A stretch of 31,750 nt of DNA from Ignavibacteriales bacterium UBA1304 (lineage in GTDB: Bacteria > Bacteroidota > Ignavibacteria > Ignavibacteriales > Ignavibacteriaceae), in NCBI GenBank assembly GCA_002307295.1, contig DBTY01000040.1:1-31750 (forward strand). The letters are read 5' to 3'. Both the position numbers and the translations under genes were made by a program. The first letter of the stretch is position 1, and each line of letters begins with the position of its first letter. Under the pieces are notes generated by a model, which did not search any database, was not told the origin of the DNA, and saw nothing but the letters and a program-made list of their open reading frames with translations. This document shows positions 17,724-25,048 of this stretch, piece by piece.

Positions 17724-19056
17724 AATAGCAATTATATTTGTTCTGTTTGTCTGTTTGTCTTTTAGCGCATGCAGTACGTCAGTTGATAGTCTCGATAACA
17801 TCGGAACTGAATTAGTTGCAAATGCAGGAGGAGACCAGATATCCTTTGCGGGAAGCTTTGCTGTACTTGACGCGTCAAAAAGTAAACTGCCTGCAAATGA
17901 GGAAATATCGCTAATTGAATGGCTGCAAGATCCTGGCAATCCTGAAGAAATTACTGCTTTTTCAAATTTGTCATTTTCGGAGCCTGACGTTGTTGGCTTT
18001 CAAAAAGAAGGGAAATATAAGTTTACGCTTAAAATCACTTGCAAAAGCGGAAATATATATACCGACAAGTTTACTATTTATGTAGCCAATAGACAGAAAA
18101 GCCCGATTGATGATGTAAATCTTGAAATAAGAATTAGATATCGGTTAAATTATAAAGCTGGCGAGTTATCACAAGGAAAACTTTTATTGCTTGACTCATT
18201 AATTTTGGGCGATGGGTTTCTTGCGTTGAAGAATAATATTACCAGCATAAAAGGGATAGAACACTGCACAAATTTAAAATACTTATTGTTGTGTCTACAA
18301 GGTATTACCGATTTAACCCCGCTTTCAAATTTGACGAAACTCGAATATCTTGATTTGTCCTCAAATAGGACAGTAAGCGATATATCTCCAATTTATAACC
18401 TTACAAATCTGAAAGAACTTGTTCTATATAGTAATCCAATCAAAGATATTAGCGGTATAGGCAAATTAACAAATCTGAAAAAATTAGATCTAATTTTTAC
18501 CCGTGTTGAAGATATAAGTTCATTAAAAAGTCTGACAAATCTCGAATTCCTCCAATTAGGAGACGGAGGAGATGGAGTAACGTTAAAAAGTTTGGAACCT
18601 TTGAGCGCACTTACAAAGCTTACTTGGTTATCGTTAGGCGGATGTGGAATTACCGATATTAAACCATTAGAAAACCTGACAGAACTTGATTTATTTTATC
18701 TTGGCTATAATAAACTTACTGAAATTCAGCCTGTCTCTAAAATGAAGAAGTTGGTAAGATTATGTTTCGAGAGTAACAAAGTGGCTATTATAAGCGGAAT
18801 AAAAAACCTTGAAAATCTTGATTTTCTTGATGCCAGTGATAATCAAATAACAGATATAAGCGAATTGCAATATCTTACAAAAATTCATCTTATTGGGCTT
18901 CCAAGAAATAAAATAGTCGATATAAAGCCATTAGTTGACAATCCGAATTTGAATAGCGGAGTATACTTGTATCTGACAGGGAATCCATTGAACGAAAAAT
19001 CAATAAACGAATATATCCCGACCTTAATAAAAAGAGGAGTAAAGGTTTATTTCTAA
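17713..19056 (+). CDS. Leucine-rich-repeat lipoprotein, copy 2
   Basis: This 447-residue paralogue of the preceding gene has a lipoprotein signal ending at Cys20 (CLSFSAC-STS). It carries a PKD-like domain (about 30-125, with the classic ANAGGDQ opening) and about eleven leucine-rich repeats (LEYLDLSSN, ISPIYNLTNLKELVLYSNPIKDI, LTWLSLGGCGITDIKPL). The end (NPLNEKSINEYIPTLIKRGVKVY) is almost the same as in copy 1. The ATG follows GTGGAG with good spacing, inside a leader that is repeated before the next gene. It probably sits in one operon with copy 1 and the lamin-tail-like gene. The likely role is protein-protein contact at the cell surface; I cannot name the partner. Confidence 0.87.
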   Translation: MKKRIAIIFVLFVCLSFSACSTSVDSLDNIGTELVANAGGDQISFAGSFAVLDASKSKLPANEEISLIEWLQDPGNPEEITAFSNLSFSEPDVVGFQKEGKYKFTLKITCKSGNIYTDKFTIYVANRQKSPIDDVNLEIRIRYRLNYKAGELSQGKLLLLDSLILGDGFLALKNNITSIKGIEHCTNLKYLLLCLQGITDLTPLSNLTKLEYLDLSSNRTVSDISPIYNLTNLKELVLYSNPIKDISGIGKLTNLKKLDLIFTRVEDISSLKSLTNLEFLQLGDGGDGVTLKSLEPLSALTKLTWLSLGGCGITDIKPLENLTELDLFYLGYNKLTEIQPVSKMKKLVRLCFESNKVAIISGIKNLENLDFLDASDNQITDISELQYLTKIHLIGLPRNKIVDIKPLVDNPNLNSGVYLYLTGNPLNEKSINEYIPTLIKRGVKVYF

Positions 19057-19078
19057 AGTCTTTTTTTTGTAAAATCAC

Positions 19079-19134
19079 TCTGCAATAAGCAGAGAAATTA
19101 ATAAAAAACAGTGGAGAATAGTAATGAATAAGCA
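19079..19134 (+). repeat. Duplicated 5' leader, copy B
   Basis: This is the second copy of the 56-base leader found at 17668-17723 and here precedes an unrelated secreted-protein gene. It has a perfect TCTGC/GCAGA mini-hairpin and the GTGGAG ribosome site. Confidence 0.8.
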
Positions 19135-19723
19135 AATAGTGTTGTTTGCGTTCCTAATTGTTATATCGGTTTACGTAATGTCCGCAGATGCACAAATAAG
19201 CGCAAAGCAACTTGTAATTACTGAAGTAAAACTAAATACTTCAGATAACGAAGTTTGGTTTGAAATTTTTAACCCAGAAAACGTCACATTATTTCTCAAT
19301 AGATTAAGGATATCGGCGATTAAATCGCCTAATATTTTATCAATACCATCAACTCAAATAAATGGCTACGAAATAAAGCCTGGTGAACGCGTTATAATAT
19401 GTTCTGATAAAAAGTCTTTTGATGAAAAGTACAAAACAAATATTACAAAAATTGAAGTGAAGCAATTAAAGAATATTGGCGATGGCGGTTTTATTTCAAT
19501 CAATAACACAATTGGCGGCGAATGTTCCAAAAATATAATTCGCTTTGGAAATAAAAATTATTCGCATAGTGTTGCAGAAAAAGTTAGCGACAATGAAGTT
19601 ATAAGTCTTTTAAATAAAGAACTAAGTTATTCAAGACAAATAAATAAAGAAGGCGTTATTACTGCATGGACAAAAACAATTTCTGCTCCTGGTAAAGAAC
19701 TAAAAAGTAAAGAGGTGAAATGA
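19124..19723 (+). CDS. Secreted lamin-tail-domain-like protein
   Basis: This 199-residue protein has a signal peptide (1-23, ending SADAQ). The mature part opens LVITEVKLN and continues EVWFEIFNPENVTLFLNRLRIS and YEIKPGERVIIC, the pattern of a lamin-tail (LTD) Ig-like domain; bacterial versions often occur in secreted nucleases and surface proteins. No catalytic residues were seen. The stop TGA (19721-19723) overlaps an ATGATG and is preceded by GAGGTG (19713-19718), so the next gene originally began in an ATGA overlap, a sign of translational coupling. An IS256-type element now starts at 19731, 7 bp after the stop. The protein itself looks intact. Confidence 0.7.
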   Translation: MNKQIVLFAFLIVISVYVMSADAQISAKQLVITEVKLNTSDNEVWFEIFNPENVTLFLNRLRISAIKSPNILSIPSTQINGYEIKPGERVIICSDKKSFDEKYKTNITKIEVKQLKNIGDGGFISINNTIGGECSKNIIRFGNKNYSHSVAEKVSDNEVISLLNKELSYSRQINKEGVITAWTKTISAPGKELKSKEVK

Positions 19724-19730
19724 TGAAAAG
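19723..19730. repeat. Target-site duplication, left copy
   Basis: ATGAAAAG here is repeated at 21143-21150 on the other side of the insertion sequence. Eight bases is the usual duplication length for IS256-family elements. The first base is also the last base of the upstream stop codon. Confidence 0.92.
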
Positions 19731-19758
19731 GAGACTGTAAAAAGTTATGTGTAAATGG
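19731..19758 (+). repeat. IS left terminal inverted repeat
   Basis: This repeat begins GAGACTGTAAAA and ends GTGTAAATGG. It pairs with the reverse complement of 21115-21142. Confidence 0.85.
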
Positions 19759-19769
19759 GGTTTGAGGGA

Positions 19770-20996
19770 TTAAATAAAATCTTTAATCCTGTCGTTAAAC
19801 ATAATAGAAAAATGAGAAATAACAAAAGCCCAATTTCTAACAGGCATAATCCACTTTTTAGAAATATCCATAAAAGCTAAATACAACATTTTAGAAAGAG
19901 CATCATCGTTAGTAAAAAGAGTTTTAGATTTTGTTACTTTTCTAAATTGACGATGTAAAGCTTCAACTGCATTTGTGGTATAAATCATAGTTCTGATTTC
20001 CTGAGGGTACTGAAAATAAGTTGAAAGATAGGACCAGTTATCTCTCCATGAATTAATAACAATCGGATATTTTGTTCCCCATTTTTGGTCAAGATTATCA
20101 AGTTCTAAAAGAGCAGATTCTTCAGTAGGGGAAGTATAAACAGGTCTCAAATCCTTCATAAAAGTTTTCTGATCTTTTGAAGCAATGTACTTAAAAGAAT
20201 TTCTGATCTGATGAATAACACATTTCTGTACTGCAGTATTTGGGAAGACGGATTCGATAGCTTCAGTAAAACCTTTAAGCCCATCAACGCAGGTAATAAG
20301 AATATCTTTAACGCCACGATTCCTGAGTTCGGTAAGAACGCCCATCCAAAACTTAGAACTTTCAGCTTGTCCAATCCAGATGCCAAACATATCCTTGTGC
20401 CCCTGTAAATCGATGCCAAGGCATGTATAAGCGGCTTTAGTCACTATACGGGAGTCTTCCTTCACCTTAAAGTGGACAGCGTCTAAAAAGACAATTGGGT
20501 AAACTGCGTCAAGCGGTCTTGACTGCCATTCTTTGACCATCGGGATAATAGTGTTGGTAATATTTGAAATTGATGTAGCGCTAAGTTCAAGTCCATAAAT
20601 ATCTTCAATGTGTGATTCTATGTCTCTGGTGGTCATTCCTTTAGCGTACATAGAGATGACTTTGTTTTCTAAATCGCCAATGGTCTTCTGATATTTCCCA
20701 ACAACAATCGGTTCAAATTTACCCTTACGATCTCTTGGAATTGAAATGTCAATTTCGCCCTGATCGGTTTTAAGATATTTGTTAGAAATTCCATTTCTGT
20801 TGTTGCCAGAATTTGCTCCATCGAAAGAGTGTTTTTCGTAACCAAGATGTTCGGTCATTTCTGCTTCGAGCATTTGTTCAAGAGAATTTTTGAGAAGTTT
20901 TTTAATAGCTCCGTCTTTGCCCATTAAGTCCTGATATGTTTTTGCGCCAGATAAATCTTTTTGCAATTGAGCGATCATTTGTTCGGTAAGATCCAT
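19770..20996 (-). CDS. IS256-family transposase
   Basis: This 408-residue protein is a DDE transposase of the IS256/mutator type. The catalytic acids are D172 (VFLDAVHFK), D238 (CVDGLKGF) and E345 (TNAVEALHRQFRK), with the family C-x2-H motif at 259-262 (CVIHQIRNS). The N-terminal region (QMLEAEMTEHLGYEKH) and the NRNGISNKY segment are typical of the family and probably help bind the ends. The length and all motifs are complete, so it should be active. It is transcribed away from the caspase-like gene and towards the lamin-tail gene; the stop codon lies 39 bp from the left end. Confidence 0.97.
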   Translation of the reverse strand: MDLTEQMIAQLQKDLSGAKTYQDLMGKDGAIKKLLKNSLEQMLEAEMTEHLGYEKHSFDGANSGNNRNGISNKYLKTDQGEIDISIPRDRKGKFEPIVVGKYQKTIGDLENKVISMYAKGMTTRDIESHIEDIYGLELSATSISNITNTIIPMVKEWQSRPLDAVYPIVFLDAVHFKVKEDSRIVTKAAYTCLGIDLQGHKDMFGIWIGQAESSKFWMGVLTELRNRGVKDILITCVDGLKGFTEAIESVFPNTAVQKCVIHQIRNSFKYIASKDQKTFMKDLRPVYTSPTEESALLELDNLDQKWGTKYPIVINSWRDNWSYLSTYFQYPQEIRTMIYTTNAVEALHRQFRKVTKSKTLFTNDDALSKMLYLAFMDISKKWIMPVRNWAFVISHFSIMFNDRIKDFI

Positions 20997-21009
20997 AGGA
21001 AGTAACTCC

Positions 21010-21136
21010 GTAAAAATAGTTTGTGAATATAGTTAAAACTGGCGAATATTTTTCGCCGAAAATACATCACTTCGTTCCGCCCCTCGGGGCTCCACTTCGT
21101 GATGTATTTCAAAACCATTTACACAAACTATTTTAC
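21010..21136. repeat. Nested inverted repeats at the IS right end
   Basis: Three nested or adjacent hairpins lie before the transposase start. The outer arms are GTAAAAATAGTTTGTG (21010-21025) and CACAAACTATTTTAC (21122-21136), the latter being part of the terminal repeat. Inside are GGCGAA (21041-21046) with TTCGCC (21052-21057), and AAATACATCAC (21060-21070) with GTGATGTATTT (21099-21109), which encloses a GCCCC/GGGGC tip. They may shield transposase expression from outside transcription. Confidence 0.75.
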
Positions 21137-21142
21137 ACTCCC
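21115..21142 (-). repeat. IS right terminal inverted repeat
   Basis: On the minus strand this repeat begins GGGAGTGTAAAA and ends GTGTAAATGG. It matches the left repeat at 22 of 28 positions. Confidence 0.85.
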
Positions 21143-21150
21143 ATGAAAAG
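21143..21150. repeat. Target-site duplication, right copy, contains the start codon
   Basis: ATGAAAAG repeats 19723-19730. Its first three bases are the start codon of the caspase-like gene, which therefore survived the insertion while the GAGGTG site stayed on the left side of the element. Confidence 0.92.
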
Positions 21151-23593
21151 AACCATTTTACATGCCGTGATACTTGTAATGCTTATTTCTGTATCAAATT
21201 ATTCTCAGACATATAATGCTATATGTGCGGGCATTAATGATTATCCTGGAACTGATATGGATCTTCATTATAGCGTAAATGATGCATCCCGTATAGCTTA
21301 TAACCTATTAACCTATAAACATTGGGATGGAAGTAAAGTAACTATTATCACAGACGCTTCTGCAAATAAAACCAATATAAGAACTTCAATCGAAAATTTA
21401 CCTAAAACAAGTGGAAATACAGATTTGTTTTCTTTCTCAGGTCATGGCGATTCTCATACGCTCGGGGCAGGTCCTGGCGATGGAATTCTTCTTTCAAATT
21501 CTTCAGGCGTTCTGATATCACCAAGCGAACTTCAAACATATTTCGGCTCAGCGTATAATCAATATGCAGTTTATATTGACGCATGCCGTTCTGGGATGTT
21601 TCCTGATCAAATGACAACTGGGGTTATATGCTCCGCGTGTACTGCAGATGAAGACTGCTATGAAAATACAGCAGTAGAGGATGGATATTATTCTTATTTC
21701 TTGATACAAGGTTTGGCGCTATCAAGCATTAGTACTGCAGAAGCGTTACAAAATTATGCGGCTCCTCTTACAACTCAAGCTATGTCAGAACAGAGCCCTC
21801 AAATGAGCGATCATTGTTCAGGAAGTTTATATATTGTTAATGCAACTTTATCCGGGACGTTACCTAATAGTCAAGTCTGGGCAATTCCATTTTCATTACA
21901 AGGCAACGTGCAAGTTCCCAGCGGTATTACATTGACGCTCAATTCTACTGTAAATCTTAATGGCTATTCAATTGTAAATACTGGCGGTACAATTAATTTG
22001 AATAGCAACGCTAATTTAGGCAATTTTGCTTACTTAAAAAGCGGAAGTAGCGTTCTCGGATATTTCCCAACAATCCAATCTGCTGTAAATTATTTTTCAG
22101 GAGGCAGTTCTTCAAACTACTATACTATTGCATTGCAGCCAAGAACATACAGTGAATCAGTTACGTTTAGCGGAAAACCATACATGACGCTTGACGGTCT
22201 TGGAAGCGCAACTATTAATAGCTGTACCATAAATAACTCAAGTTATATAAATGTACAAAATCTTACGTTAAATAGTCAAATACAGCTAAGTGGTAGCAGC
22301 TATACGGATATATCAGGCGTAACTGTTACATCTGGCGGAGGAATTGTATCTGATTATAACGGAGTACAAAATAGATTGTATAATTCTTACGGAACTAATG
22401 GCGGCGCCGCTTTTGGTTATATGTCGTATGGCGGCACGGGAGATGTTTATCAAAACCACATTTCAGGTTGGGATTGCGGAGTATATTTAGGTAATAGCGC
22501 AAGATACAACGTCGGACCTTTTAATGAATTTTGCGGTAATGGGAATGATGTTTGCGCTTACGCTCCGGCGTATGCATATTGCATAAGCAATGATTACACT
22601 AACAATCTTGCCGATTCCGTTTATCACAAATGGTCTGTCGTAGGCAATTACACTATAAGCGGAAATGCTAATGGCGTATGTACTGGTTCAAAAGCGGTAA
22701 GAAAACAAATAGCTGATGGCAGCGCTACAACCGAATCTGTAACAGGCGGAAATGATTTAGTACAGCAGTATCTCAACCTTTTACAGCAGATGAAAACTGA
22801 TAAAGAAAACGGCGTTGTAAACACTGCTTCGTATGTAGAAACAGTAGGCACAATTATAGGCAAGTTAATGGTAAAATTTGTAACTGCGTTTGATAAGGAT
22901 TCTTTCAAAAAGAATATTGTCTTCTTATCGCAGTTATATAATACTATTGGCACCAAGTCAGATTTTAACAACGCGCTTGCAATATTATCGGGCAATAAAC
23001 TGTTTTCTAACTATTTGCCGTTTATCAAAAGATATGAAATAGGAACGGATATAGACAACAGAGACTATAAAAAAGCAGCTGACCTGACTAATACTATTAT
23101 GGCGAATAAAAATACAGATACAGATTTGCTTTGCGAAATGCTGTATGAAAAAGGATTGATCTACAAAAACTATCTAAATGATACAGTTACGGCAAAAGCC
23201 GCATTTACGGAACTTGCTGTAAACCATTCAGATAATATACTTAGTAAGTTTGCGCTTGCGCAGTTAAGCCAAAGCGACGGCGGTACGCTGGGTAAACAGA
23301 TAGCTCCATTAGCTGGAACAGAAACTCAGAAAGCGATAACAGGTTTTGGCAACTATCCAAATCCATTTAACCCTACTACAAAGATATGCTACCCGGTAGA
23401 ACAGGCAGGCGCTATAAAACTAAGCGTATATAACCTTCTTGGACAAAGAGTAGCGGAATTAGTAAACTGCTATATGGAAAAAGGAAATTATACAGTAGAC
23501 TTTGACGGATCAAAACTTGCAAGCGGATTGTATATTTACACTCTTCAGGCAGGTAATAAATTTACATCAAGAAAAATGTTCTTGCTAAAATAG
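21143..23593 (+). CDS. Caspase-like (C14) T9SS-exported protein with beta-helix region
   Basis: With the start at 21143 the product has 816 residues and a proper signal peptide (MKRTILHAVILVMLISVSNYSQ). A longer frame from a GTG at 21023 exists only because IS sequence reads through, so I reject that start. Residues about 23-275 form a caspase-like peptidase domain with the His in FSFSGHG (H101) and the Cys in VYIDACRSG (C148); both dyad residues are present. Residues about 305-480 look like a right-handed beta-helix (LTLDSxxN-type turns, INVQNLTLN). Residues about 535-710 are helical, TPR-like. Residues 732-816 are a type A T9SS domain (NYPNPFNPTTKICYP). It is a predicted surface or secreted cysteine peptidase. 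The insertion removed its original ribosome site, so expression is doubtful. Confidence 0.87.
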   Translation: MKRTILHAVILVMLISVSNYSQTYNAICAGINDYPGTDMDLHYSVNDASRIAYNLLTYKHWDGSKVTIITDASANKTNIRTSIENLPKTSGNTDLFSFSGHGDSHTLGAGPGDGILLSNSSGVLISPSELQTYFGSAYNQYAVYIDACRSGMFPDQMTTGVICSACTADEDCYENTAVEDGYYSYFLIQGLALSSISTAEALQNYAAPLTTQAMSEQSPQMSDHCSGSLYIVNATLSGTLPNSQVWAIPFSLQGNVQVPSGITLTLNSTVNLNGYSIVNTGGTINLNSNANLGNFAYLKSGSSVLGYFPTIQSAVNYFSGGSSSNYYTIALQPRTYSESVTFSGKPYMTLDGLGSATINSCTINNSSYINVQNLTLNSQIQLSGSSYTDISGVTVTSGGGIVSDYNGVQNRLYNSYGTNGGAAFGYMSYGGTGDVYQNHISGWDCGVYLGNSARYNVGPFNEFCGNGNDVCAYAPAYAYCISNDYTNNLADSVYHKWSVVGNYTISGNANGVCTGSKAVRKQIADGSATTESVTGGNDLVQQYLNLLQQMKTDKENGVVNTASYVETVGTIIGKLMVKFVTAFDKDSFKKNIVFLSQLYNTIGTKSDFNNALAILSGNKLFSNYLPFIKRYEIGTDIDNRDYKKAADLTNTIMANKNTDTDLLCEMLYEKGLIYKNYLNDTVTAKAAFTELAVNHSDNILSKFALAQLSQSDGGTLGKQIAPLAGTETQKAITGFGNYPNPFNPTTKICYPVEQAGAIKLSVYNLLGQRVAELVNCYMEKGNYTVDFDGSKLASGLYIYTLQAGNKFTSRKMFLLK

Positions 23594-23614
23594 TAATTCT
23601 GTTTAAATCAATTT

Positions 23615-23651
23615 AAAGCCGCCCATATTATTTTCTGAGCGGCTTTTTTTT
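23615..23651 (+). terminator. Rho-independent terminator after the caspase-like gene
   Basis: AAAGCCGC (23615-23622) pairs with GCGGCTTT (23639-23646) around a 16-base loop. A run of eight T residues follows to 23651. Confidence 0.9.
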
Positions 23652-23678
23652 GCGTATATTTGTTTTTACATTTATAAA
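23650..23678 (+). promoter_or_regulatory. Candidate promoter of the lipoprotein gene
   Basis: TTGCGT (23650-23655) and TATAAA (23673-23678) are 17 bp apart, directly behind the terminator and 21 bp before the ATG at 23700. Confidence 0.45.
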
Positions 23679-23699
23679 TTAAATAACGGCGGGGATAAA

Positions 23700-24200
23700 A
23701 TGAAGTATTTAAATATGTTTCTTTTGGCGGCGGTTATTCTTTTAGTTCCTTCCTGCGAGGGGCTATTTACTACTAAGCCGGAAGCGCAATTAGTTCAGGT
23801 TTATCTTAAGTATGGATTTAATAACGAACTAAACACTTTTGAAAAAACATTACAAAAAGATTTAGTAGCTGATGGAATTGTTAAAACAAGTTTTTGGTTT
23901 ACCGCTGAAGAACAGAACGCAATTTTAGAAAAGGCGAATAAAATAAACTTTTTCTCTCTTCCGGATACGCTTAAGTATGTTTCACATAACAAGTTAACAG
24001 AAAAGATTTTTCCTGATCCCGGTCCGCAAATACTGCGTATTAAAACGCCAACACAGGATAAAACGGTTCTTTGGACGTATCCTTCATCAGATAATCCAAG
24101 GATGAAGGATTTATTGGAAATAAATAAGTTTATTCAATCTCTTATCGAAGCTAAACCCGCGTACAAAAAACTTCCTCCAAGAAGAGGAGGTTATATTTAG
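23700..24200 (+). CDS. Hypothetical lipoprotein
   Basis: This 166-residue product has a lipoprotein signal peptide ending at Cys19 (ILLVPSC-E). I do not recognise the mature domain. It contains QLVQVYLKYGFNNELNTFEKT, a phrase FTAEEQNAILEKANKINFFSLPDTL that resembles small bacterial proteins binding through mixed alpha/beta folds, and a Pro/Arg-rich end (KKLPPRRGGYI). GGCGGGG precedes the ATG. The gene is isolated: a terminator lies upstream and the Crp-type gene downstream has its own promoter. It is probably periplasmic-side membrane-anchored. Confidence 0.75.
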   Translation: MKYLNMFLLAAVILLVPSCEGLFTTKPEAQLVQVYLKYGFNNELNTFEKTLQKDLVADGIVKTSFWFTAEEQNAILEKANKINFFSLPDTLKYVSHNKLTEKIFPDPGPQILRIKTPTQDKTVLWTYPSSDNPRMKDLLEINKFIQSLIEAKPAYKKLPPRRGGYI

Positions 24201-24295
24201 CCGGACTTTCTTTTTTGCCGGCAGATAACCTGATAGAAATAAAAATTCAACAAAAATTGACGGAAATTGGGGGCGTTAATTTTGTTTTTCTGGAT

Positions 24296-24324
24296 TTGAC
24301 TTTGAGTTCAGGTCAATTTATATT
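24296..24324 (+). promoter_or_regulatory. Promoter with overlapping palindrome upstream of the Crp/Fnr gene
   Basis: TTGACT (24296-24301) and TATATT (24319-24324) are 17 bp apart, 27 bp before the start codon. The -35 box is also one half of an inverted repeat, TTGAC (24296-24300) and GTCAA (24312-24316). A regulator bound there would cover the promoter, which suggests autoregulation. Confidence 0.6.
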
Positions 24325-24351
24325 CATTGTTGATTTATTTTTAGGTTACCT

Positions 24352-25035
24352 ATGGAAAATAATGACAATTTCTTGAAATATGTGCCGATATTTGCCGATC
24401 TTGACGCAGATACGCTTGATTCTATTTCCAAATTAGGGAATAAAAGATCTTTTTATAAAGATAATGTTATTTTATTGGAACAAGAATCGGGTTCAGCTTT
24501 GTTTGTTATAGCTAAGGGAAAAGTAAAAGTTTCCCGGGTTAGCGAAGACGGCAGAGAAATAATTCTGACTATTTTAAGCGAATCGGATTTCTTTGGAGAA
24601 ATGGCAATCCTTGACGGACTTTCCCGCTCGGCGAACGTTACCGCTATGGAAGATTCTGAGCTGTTTATTATTCAAAGGAGCGAATTTATAGCTCTGCTAT
24701 ATAAACGCCCTGAAGTAAGCATAGCGCTGCTGCTTGAACTGACAAAACGGTTGCGCGCGGCGGACGTAAAAATTAAATCGCTTTCGTTAAAAGACGCCGA
24801 AGGCAAAGTTGCTTCGGTTATTTTACAGCTTGCTGACGATATGGGCAAAATTAAGCAGGGAAACGTTGAAGTTGAAAGACTTCCTCTCCAGCAGGATTTG
24901 GCTAATATGGCCGGCACTTCGCGCGAAACTATTTCGCGTACGCTGCATTCGTTTGTTAAGAAAAAACTAATTGAGCTGGAAGGCTCCAGACTCAGAATTT
25001 TAGATTACTCTAAGTTTAAGGATTTATATAGCTGA
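24352..25035 (+). CDS. Crp/Fnr-family transcription regulator
   Basis: This 227-residue regulator has an N-terminal cyclic-nucleotide-binding domain (about 12-125) with the phosphate-cassette features FFGEMAILDG and SRSANVTA (G-E and R92-S93-A94), a dimerisation helix (about 118-148) and a C-terminal Crp-type winged helix (about 175-217) with the recognition segment GTSRETISRTLHSF. There is no N-terminal Cys cluster, so it is not an Fe-S FNR sensor; a cyclic nucleotide or similar ligand is likely. The gene has a good promoter with an overlapping palindrome. It is followed after 13 bp by a PHP gene and then ribH, so the three may be one transcript. Its target genes are unknown. Confidence 0.92.
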   Translation: MENNDNFLKYVPIFADLDADTLDSISKLGNKRSFYKDNVILLEQESGSALFVIAKGKVKVSRVSEDGREIILTILSESDFFGEMAILDGLSRSANVTAMEDSELFIIQRSEFIALLYKRPEVSIALLLELTKRLRAADVKIKSLSLKDAEGKVASVILQLADDMGKIKQGNVEVERLPLQQDLANMAGTSRETISRTLHSFVKKKLIELEGSRLRILDYSKFKDLYS

Positions 25036-25048
25036 TAAAATACTAAAT

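Larger units (their letters stand above)
19731..21142 (-). mobile_element. Complete IS256-family insertion sequence
   Basis: This 1412-bp element is bounded by imperfect 28-bp terminal inverted repeats (19731-19758 and 21115-21142, 22 of 28 matching, with GTGTAAATGG at the inner ends). A perfect 8-bp target duplication flanks it. It holds one minus-strand transposase frame of normal length. All parts look intact, which suggests recent insertion and possible activity. The region between the transposase start and the right end carries strong hairpins. Confidence 0.93.

Noticed and set aside
21023..21142. Longer start for the caspase-like gene at 21023
   Set aside because: These codons are insertion-sequence DNA, lack a ribosome site and would place 40 residues before a good signal peptide.
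24200..24222. Terminator after the small lipoprotein gene
   Set aside because: GCCGG/CCGGC arms exist, but the T-run is in the loop and not after the stem, so it does not fit an intrinsic terminator.
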